A DNA stretch of 64,000 nucleotides, taken from contig CACYWL010000007.1 in NCBI GenBank assembly GCA_902778055.1, forward strand, positions 124,001 to 188,000, written 5' to 3'. Origin of the DNA: an uncultured Eubacteriales bacterium (GTDB lineage: Bacteria; Bacillota; Clostridia; Christensenellales; Aristaeellaceae). Shown here piece after piece: positions 59,434 through 64,000 of this stretch (its first letter is position 1; every line of letters begins with the position of its first letter). The notes below the pieces were generated by a model. It saw only the letters and a list, made by a program, of their open reading frames with translations. It was not told the DNA's origin and searched no databases. The translations under genes and the position numbers were made by a program.

Positions 59434-61943
59434 ATCTCTCGTTTTCGACCCGGGGATGGAATCATCTTCCCTGGGAGGACCAGGTCAGAGATGCGGAAGA
59501 GTATCATTTTCAGGGAATTGAAATCTATAATCTGACCCGGACTCCCCAGTGGACTGAGAGAAGCAGTCCCTTTCATCAGTATCATCTCAATGAGACGCTC
59601 CGGGATCTGAAGGAAAAGCATCTTTCCGTTTCCTGCCTGGATACTCCGATTGACCTGAGTGCGGAGCAGATCAGCCCGGACGAGTTCCGGGGGCTGTTCC
59701 ATGCTGCCGGGGTCCTCCAGACGCGCTACGTTGCCGTATGCGCACAGGAGGACCGCGAGGATCAGGTTCGTCAGAACCTCGAAATCATCCTTGCGCAGAT
59801 TCAGAACACGGATCAATGTCTTCTTATCAAAACGACCGGGATCTATGCGGACACCGGAAGGCTCCGTGCTCTTCTGGATTCCTTCGCGCAGGATGAACTC
59901 GGAGCGCTGTGGGATATGCATCATCCCTTCCGTGATTACGGCGAAACGCCCGATGTCACCATACGCAATCTGGGCGCCTATGTAAAGCATGTTCATCTGA
60001 GAGATTCCGACGATCAGGGGGAGTACAACCTGATCGGAGAAGGAACGCTTCCCATCAGGGATATGATGCGCGCGCTCAATTCCATTGATTATGACGGTTT
60101 TCTTTCCATGGAATGGAAGCCTGAATGGATGCCCGATCTGCAGATCCGGGAAGTGATCCTCCCCTACTTTATCAATTACATGCGCCGCTTTGACAACCCG
60201 CGCGGAAAGCGCAAGGTGCTTTACCCCAATCATGACGGAACCGGCCGCTATATCTGGAAGAAGGACGAACTGATAGACCTGACCTTCCCCCAGGTTCTGG
60301 ATCATGTTGCATCCCTGTTCCCGGATCAGTACGCCTTCAGGTATACCACGCTGGATTACACCAGAACCTATGCCGAGTTCAGGGACGATGTCAATCAGTT
60401 TGCCAGATCGCTGGTTTCCATGGGTGTCCAGCCCGGCAGCAAAGTCACGATCTGGGCTACAAATGTTCCCGCCTGGTATATTACTTTCTGGGCCACAACC
60501 AAGATCGGCGCCGTGCTGGTGACCATGAATACGGCCTATAAGATTCATGAGGCCGAATATCTTCTGCGCCAGAGCGATACGCATACGCTGGTGATGATCG
60601 AGAGCTGTCTGGACAGCGATTACCGGTCCATTATCAATGAGCTCTGTCCCGAAATCGCGGAAGCCAAGCCCGGAGAACCGCTTCACTGTAAAAGGCTTCC
60701 CTTCCTTCGGAATGTCATTACCGTCGGATTTAGCCAGCCGGGCTGCCTGACCTTTGAGGAAGCCATGGAACGGTGCGAAAGCGTTCCGGAAGAAAAAATC
60801 CGGGAGTACGCTGAACATGTCAGAGCGGATGATGTATGCAATATGCAGTACACCTCCGGCACCACCGGCTTCCCGAAGGGAGTCATGCTGACGCACTACA
60901 ATGTCGTCAACAACGGAAAGTGTATCGGCGACAGGATGGGGCTTTCCACCGCGGACCGGATGATGATTCAGGTTCCCATGTTCCACTGTTTCGGAATGGT
61001 TCTGAGTATGACCGCTTCCGTGACCCACGGCGCGACCATGTGCCCCATGCCGTACTTCAGCGCCAAAAACAGTCTGTCCTGTATCCATCAGGAAAGGATC
61101 ACCTGTTTTAACGGCGTTCCCACCATGTTTATCGCCATGTTCAATCACGAGGACTATCGCAGGACAGACTTCTCCCATATGAGAACAGGGATCATGGCCG
61201 GAGCCGGATGCCCTCCGGAGTTAATGCGCCGTGCCGCTCAGCCGGATGAAATGAATATGCGGGGAATTGTCAGCGTATACGGACAGACGGAGTCCGCTCC
61301 CGGAAGCACGATGTCGGCCTGGGAGGACAGCCTTGATCTCCGTACCAATACCGTTGGTTACGCATTCCCCTATGTGGAGTGCAAGGTCATAGACCCGGAG
61401 ACGGGTTCCATCCTCCCCGACGGCATGGACGGCGAATTCTGCAGCCGGGGCTACAATACCATGAAGGGGTATTATAAAATGCCCGAAGCCACCGCCGCAG
61501 CCATCGATGAAGAGGGATGGCTTCACTCCGGGGATCTGGCCCGCCGGAATCCCGACGGAACCTTTGTCATTACGGGACGCCTGAAGGATATGATTATCCG
61601 CGGCGGGGAAAACATTTATCCGAAGGAAATCGAAGAGTTCATTTATACGCACCCCGCCGTTGAGGATGTGCAGGTCATCGGGGTTCCGGACAAAAAATAC
61701 GGGGAAGCCGTCATGGCCTGTATTATTCTCAAGGAAGGCAAGTCGGTTTCCAGGGACGAAATGCAGGAGTATATCCAGAGCCATATGGCGAGGCATAAGG
61801 TGCCGCAGTACATCGAGTTTACCGACTCCTTCCCCATGAACGCCGCCGGCAAGGTCCTGAAGTACAAAATGCGGGAGATGGCCGTAGAGAAGCTGAATCT
61901 TCAGAACGCAGCCGGGATTGATACCGCAAAAACAAAGCCCTGA
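59430..61943 (+). CDS. Fusion of a sugar isomerase-like TIM barrel and an acyl-CoA synthetase
   Basis: 837 residues; start overlaps the previous stop by 4 bases (ATGA). Residues 1-255 resemble AP-endonuclease-2/xylose-isomerase barrels (sugar phosphate isomerase/epimerase): TRGWNHLPWEDQV, LWDMHHPFRDYG near 161, HVHLRDSD near 187 and MEWKPEW near 226 supply a likely metal-ligand set. Residues about 270-830 are a full AMP-forming acyl-CoA synthetase: YTSGTTGFPKGVMLTH near 474, YGQTESAPG near 617, GRLKDMIIRGGENIYPKEIE near 716 and the catalytic lysine in NAAGKVLKYKM near 808. The acid activated is unknown. The context with a LeuA-like partner suggests a branched or sugar-derived acid. A terminator follows. 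Confidence 0.88.
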   Translation: MNLSFSTRGWNHLPWEDQVRDAEEYHFQGIEIYNLTRTPQWTERSSPFHQYHLNETLRDLKEKHLSVSCLDTPIDLSAEQISPDEFRGLFHAAGVLQTRYVAVCAQEDREDQVRQNLEIILAQIQNTDQCLLIKTTGIYADTGRLRALLDSFAQDELGALWDMHHPFRDYGETPDVTIRNLGAYVKHVHLRDSDDQGEYNLIGEGTLPIRDMMRALNSIDYDGFLSMEWKPEWMPDLQIREVILPYFINYMRRFDNPRGKRKVLYPNHDGTGRYIWKKDELIDLTFPQVLDHVASLFPDQYAFRYTTLDYTRTYAEFRDDVNQFARSLVSMGVQPGSKVTIWATNVPAWYITFWATTKIGAVLVTMNTAYKIHEAEYLLRQSDTHTLVMIESCLDSDYRSIINELCPEIAEAKPGEPLHCKRLPFLRNVITVGFSQPGCLTFEEAMERCESVPEEKIREYAEHVRADDVCNMQYTSGTTGFPKGVMLTHYNVVNNGKCIGDRMGLSTADRMMIQVPMFHCFGMVLSMTASVTHGATMCPMPYFSAKNSLSCIHQERITCFNGVPTMFIAMFNHEDYRRTDFSHMRTGIMAGAGCPPELMRRAAQPDEMNMRGIVSVYGQTESAPGSTMSAWEDSLDLRTNTVGYAFPYVECKVIDPETGSILPDGMDGEFCSRGYNTMKGYYKMPEATAAAIDEEGWLHSGDLARRNPDGTFVITGRLKDMIIRGGENIYPKEIEEFIYTHPAVEDVQVIGVPDKKYGEAVMACIILKEGKSVSRDEMQEYIQSHMARHKVPQYIEFTDSFPMNAAGKVLKYKMREMAVEKLNLQNAAGIDTAKTKP

Positions 61944-61954
61944 AGAAGCACTGA

Positions 61955-61985
61955 AGCCCTCCGGACAGACCGGAGGGCTTTCTTT
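61955..61985 (+). terminator. Intrinsic terminator
   Basis: Perfect 10-bp stem AGCCCTCCGG with CCGGAGGGCT, 5-base loop, then TTCTTTC. It ends the T-box operon. Confidence 0.88.
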
Positions 61986-62000
61986 CGGTTTCTGGACTTT

Positions 62001-63005
62001 CTAAACATTCAGCAGATAGCGATAGGCGGCAGGATCTTCAAGCACTCTTCCGCATCCGAGCACAGCGCAGTCTCTGGCCTCGTCTGCGACCGTGCAGGGC
62101 ACTTTCATCACGGAGGAAACAGCCTCCGCCAGGCCGTAGAGCAAAGCACCGCCCCCGGTAAAAGTGATTCCGCTTTCGAAAATATCGGAAGCAAGCTGAG
62201 CAGGCGTTTTTTCGACAAGCAGCTGAATCCCCTCAATCAGATCATTGACGCAGTCAATCAGCGCTTCATAAATCTCATCCGAATCGATCGACATGGTCTT
62301 GGGAAGCCCCGTGATCAGGTTGCGGCCGGTAATATCCATGGTGACGGTTCTCTCTCTGCGGATTGCGCTGCCGAGCGTGATTTTCACCTGTTCCGCCGTC
62401 CGCTCGCCGATCAGCATATTGTATTTTCTCCGCAGAAAGCGGATGACCGCATCATCAAACTGATCTCCGCCGATGTGCAGGCTGCTGACCACGGTGGGCG
62501 TTCCGTTATAAAGGACGGCGATATCGGTGCCCCCGGCGCTGATATCAACAATCATGCAGCCGTATTCTCCCTCGAAGTTCAGCTGGGCGCCAAGGGCGCA
62601 GGCGATATTATGATCCATCAGCTGTGTCCGGCGGACTCCCGCGTCAAATAGCGTGGTTACAAGCGCTTTCTGCTCAATATCCTTCACGCCGGTCGGCGTG
62701 GTCAAAATGGCACGGGGCCGGGACAGACGGTGGTTCCCCGTCACCTGGGAAACAAAGTAGCGAAGCATGTTTCCCGCAAGATCGAAGTCAATCATCTCTC
62801 CCTGCGCCAGAGGCCGGATGACCTGAATATTGGCCGGTGTCCGTCCTGTCATTCTCCAGGCCTCCGTTCCGAAAGCGAGAATGCGGCGGGTTTCCTGGTC
62901 GACCGAAACGGTCGCGGGCTCGCGAAGCACGATCCCCTGCCCTTTCATATAGATGACTACGTTGGACGTTCCCAGTTCGATCGCAATATCGTTGATCTGA
63001 GCCAT
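62001..63005 (-). CDS. MreB/Mbl-family actin-like protein
   Basis: 334 residues from ATG 63005, the length of MreB. Phosphate-1 segment IELGTSNVVIYMKGQGIVLREP (MreB: DLGTANT...), phosphate-2 VDISAGGTDIAVL (MreB: DIGGGTTDIAV), adenosine motif TGGGALLYGL near 275. The Asp-to-Glu at position one and the altered GGGT run make it a divergent paralogue. No mreC/mreD follow, so it is more like the unlinked Mbl/MreBH types. It would form filaments under the membrane guiding wall synthesis; whether it hydrolyses ATP is uncertain. Confidence 0.88.
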   Translation of the reverse strand: MAQINDIAIELGTSNVVIYMKGQGIVLREPATVSVDQETRRILAFGTEAWRMTGRTPANIQVIRPLAQGEMIDFDLAGNMLRYFVSQVTGNHRLSRPRAILTTPTGVKDIEQKALVTTLFDAGVRRTQLMDHNIACALGAQLNFEGEYGCMIVDISAGGTDIAVLYNGTPTVVSSLHIGGDQFDDAVIRFLRRKYNMLIGERTAEQVKITLGSAIRRERTVTMDITGRNLITGLPKTMSIDSDEIYEALIDCVNDLIEGIQLLVEKTPAQLASDIFESGITFTGGGALLYGLAEAVSSVMKVPCTVADEARDCAVLGCGRVLEDPAAYRYLLNV

Positions 63006-63142
63006 AAATCCTATCTTTCCCTTCCATGCCTTGCAGCCCGTCCTGAATTCAGGGCCGCATGGCAATCCTAACATGATTTCCCCGTCAGTTCAAGTATTCG
63101 GCCCGTCTTCGGGGCCGATTCCGTATCCCGGGAAAAAATCTC

Positions 63143-64000
63143 TCAGCTGTCGAGGAGATCGACCAGGACGGTATTCTGGAGATCCATTCCCAGCCTGGTC
63201 AGCTTCCAGAAGCCGCCGTCATGATAAAGCAGTCCCTCTTCGGCCAGCTTTTCCAGCTTCGGCCCGTATCCCGCTTCAAGGGATACCCCGTGCATCCTGA
63301 AAAAATCCGCCTCGGAAACGCCTTCCGTTTTGCGGAGACCCAGCATCATGGTTTCAAACTGAGCCTCCCGTCCCTGCACCCAGGCTTCTTCATCCAGGGC
63401 CGGGTGACCGGAGCTGATTCCCCGGAAATAATGGGACAGACTGTTCACATTGGTTTTTCGCAGGTATTTCATCCCTTCCGAACCCTGCCGGACAAAAACC
63501 ATGGACGCGGCCGAAACGCCGAGTCCAATATACGGCACCTGGCTCCAGTACCCTATATTATGCCTGCAGGCAGAACCGGGTCTGGCAAAATTGGAGATTT
63601 CATACTGTTGAAAGCCGTGACCGGAAGTGATCTGCAGCGCCTCTTCATACATTTCCCGTTCATCCTCCGGTTCCGGAAGCTGAAGGGCTCCGGATTGAAG
63701 ATCCGTCCAGAGAGGCGTGTTTTCCTCCGGAATCAGGCCATAGGCACTCAGATGATCCGGTTCCAGATCCATCGCTGCCAGAAGCGTTTCCTTCCAGTCC
63801 GTCCCGTTCTGTTCGGGAAGGCCGAAAATAAGATCCAGATTCAGATGATCGAATCCGGCTGATTTGGCAGCAAGAACAGACTGCTCGACGTCCCCGTGGC
63901 TGTGAATCCGTCCCAGCAGCTTCAGAAGACGGTCCTGCGAGGCCTGCATGCCCAGGGAAATCCTGTTCATTCCCTGGTCTCTGGCTGACTTGAGCCATTC
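63143..64000 (-). CDS. hemW: HemW-like radical SAM protein (5' end outside window)
   Basis: C-terminal 285 or so residues of an oxygen-independent coproporphyrinogen-oxidase-like protein; the frame stays open to the window edge with EWLKSARDQGMNRISLGMQA, so the radical-SAM CxxxCxxC motif lies beyond 64000. Seen: LNLDLIFGLPEQ, the conserved YEISNFARPGSACRHNIGYW and the C-terminal HemW domain (FETMMLGLRKTEGVSEADFF). HemW is a heme chaperone rather than an oxidase. On the minus strand upstream of the MreB paralogue; the gap of 137 bases between them shows nothing clear. Confidence 0.93.
   Translation of the reverse strand, partial: EWLKSARDQGMNRISLGMQASQDRLLKLLGRIHSHGDVEQSVLAAKSAGFDHLNLDLIFGLPEQNGTDWKETLLAAMDLEPDHLSAYGLIPEENTPLWTDLQSGALQLPEPEDEREMYEEALQITSGHGFQQYEISNFARPGSACRHNIGYWSQVPYIGLGVSAASMVFVRQGSEGMKYLRKTNVNSLSHYFRGISSGHPALDEEAWVQGREAQFETMMLGLRKTEGVSEADFFRMHGVSLEAGYGPKLEKLAEEGLLYHDGGFWKLTRLGMDLQNTVLVDLLDS

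Overview
The window reads as chromosome of a Gram-positive anaerobe of the class Clostridia (Bacillota). This rests on gene content and order: the rplS-rbgA-rnhB-yraN-comM-dprA-topA-trmFO-hslV-hslU block, a phoH-pgpH-ybeY-cdd block, strong AAGGAGG ribosome binding sites, a T-box leader, a transketolase split into two genes, and a B. subtilis-type HslV N-terminus. Base composition is moderate, with one clearly GC-rich gene at 16.4-17.5 kb. I cannot name the genus; a gut or rumen lineage is only a guess. I see no rRNA, tRNA, CRISPR array, transposase or replication origin.

Layout. 0.1-4.4 kb (minus): arginine operon argC-argJ-argB-argD with an ARG box over the promoter. 4.7-8.5 kb (plus): a PLP methionine gamma-lyase-like protein, split transketolase, and an acidic coiled protein. 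8.6-17.7 kb: an accessory island bracketed by a perfect 22-bp direct repeat. It holds an AlbA_2/Schlafen-like regulator, a LexA/UmuD-like autorepressor with a palindromic operator, a frameshifted HTH gene, a sigma-70 factor, three ECF sigma modules in different states of decay (two with anti-sigma genes), and a GC-rich MFS transporter. 17.8-22.0 kb: a secreted protein, cysS, a ComEA-like protein, dnaX. 22.0-26.8 kb: a metal-handling block (ArsR repressor, His-rich P-type ATPase, His-rich COG0523 GTPase, and a second COG0523 GTPase fused to a YcgQ-type domain). 26.8-28.2 kb: a small gene and a secreted DUF4430 protein under a cobalamin riboswitch.

28.2-47.7 kb (plus) is mostly housekeeping: ychF, an ATP-grasp gene, rplS, a DUF2461 gene, a phosphohexomutase, rbgA, rnhB, yraN, then a 1391-residue double glycosyltransferase inserted before comM, dprA, topA, trmFO, hslV and hslU. 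47.8-57.6 kb: era, a Cys-rich mini-protein, an RlmI-like methyltransferase, a tyrosine recombinase, rnhA, proC, a fused YbeY-cytidine deaminase, pgpH and phoH. 57.7-62 kb: a leucine-type T-box controls a LeuA-like protein that has lost the catalytic motifs of its family, translationally coupled to a TIM-barrel/acyl-CoA synthetase fusion. 62-64 kb (minus): an MreB paralogue and the 3' part of hemW.

The most promising unexplained units are the T-box/LeuA-like/ligase operon (57.7-61.9 kb), the repeat-bracketed sigma-factor island (8.6-17.7 kb) and the two-GTPase metal block. All family assignments are by eye from motifs; no database search was run.
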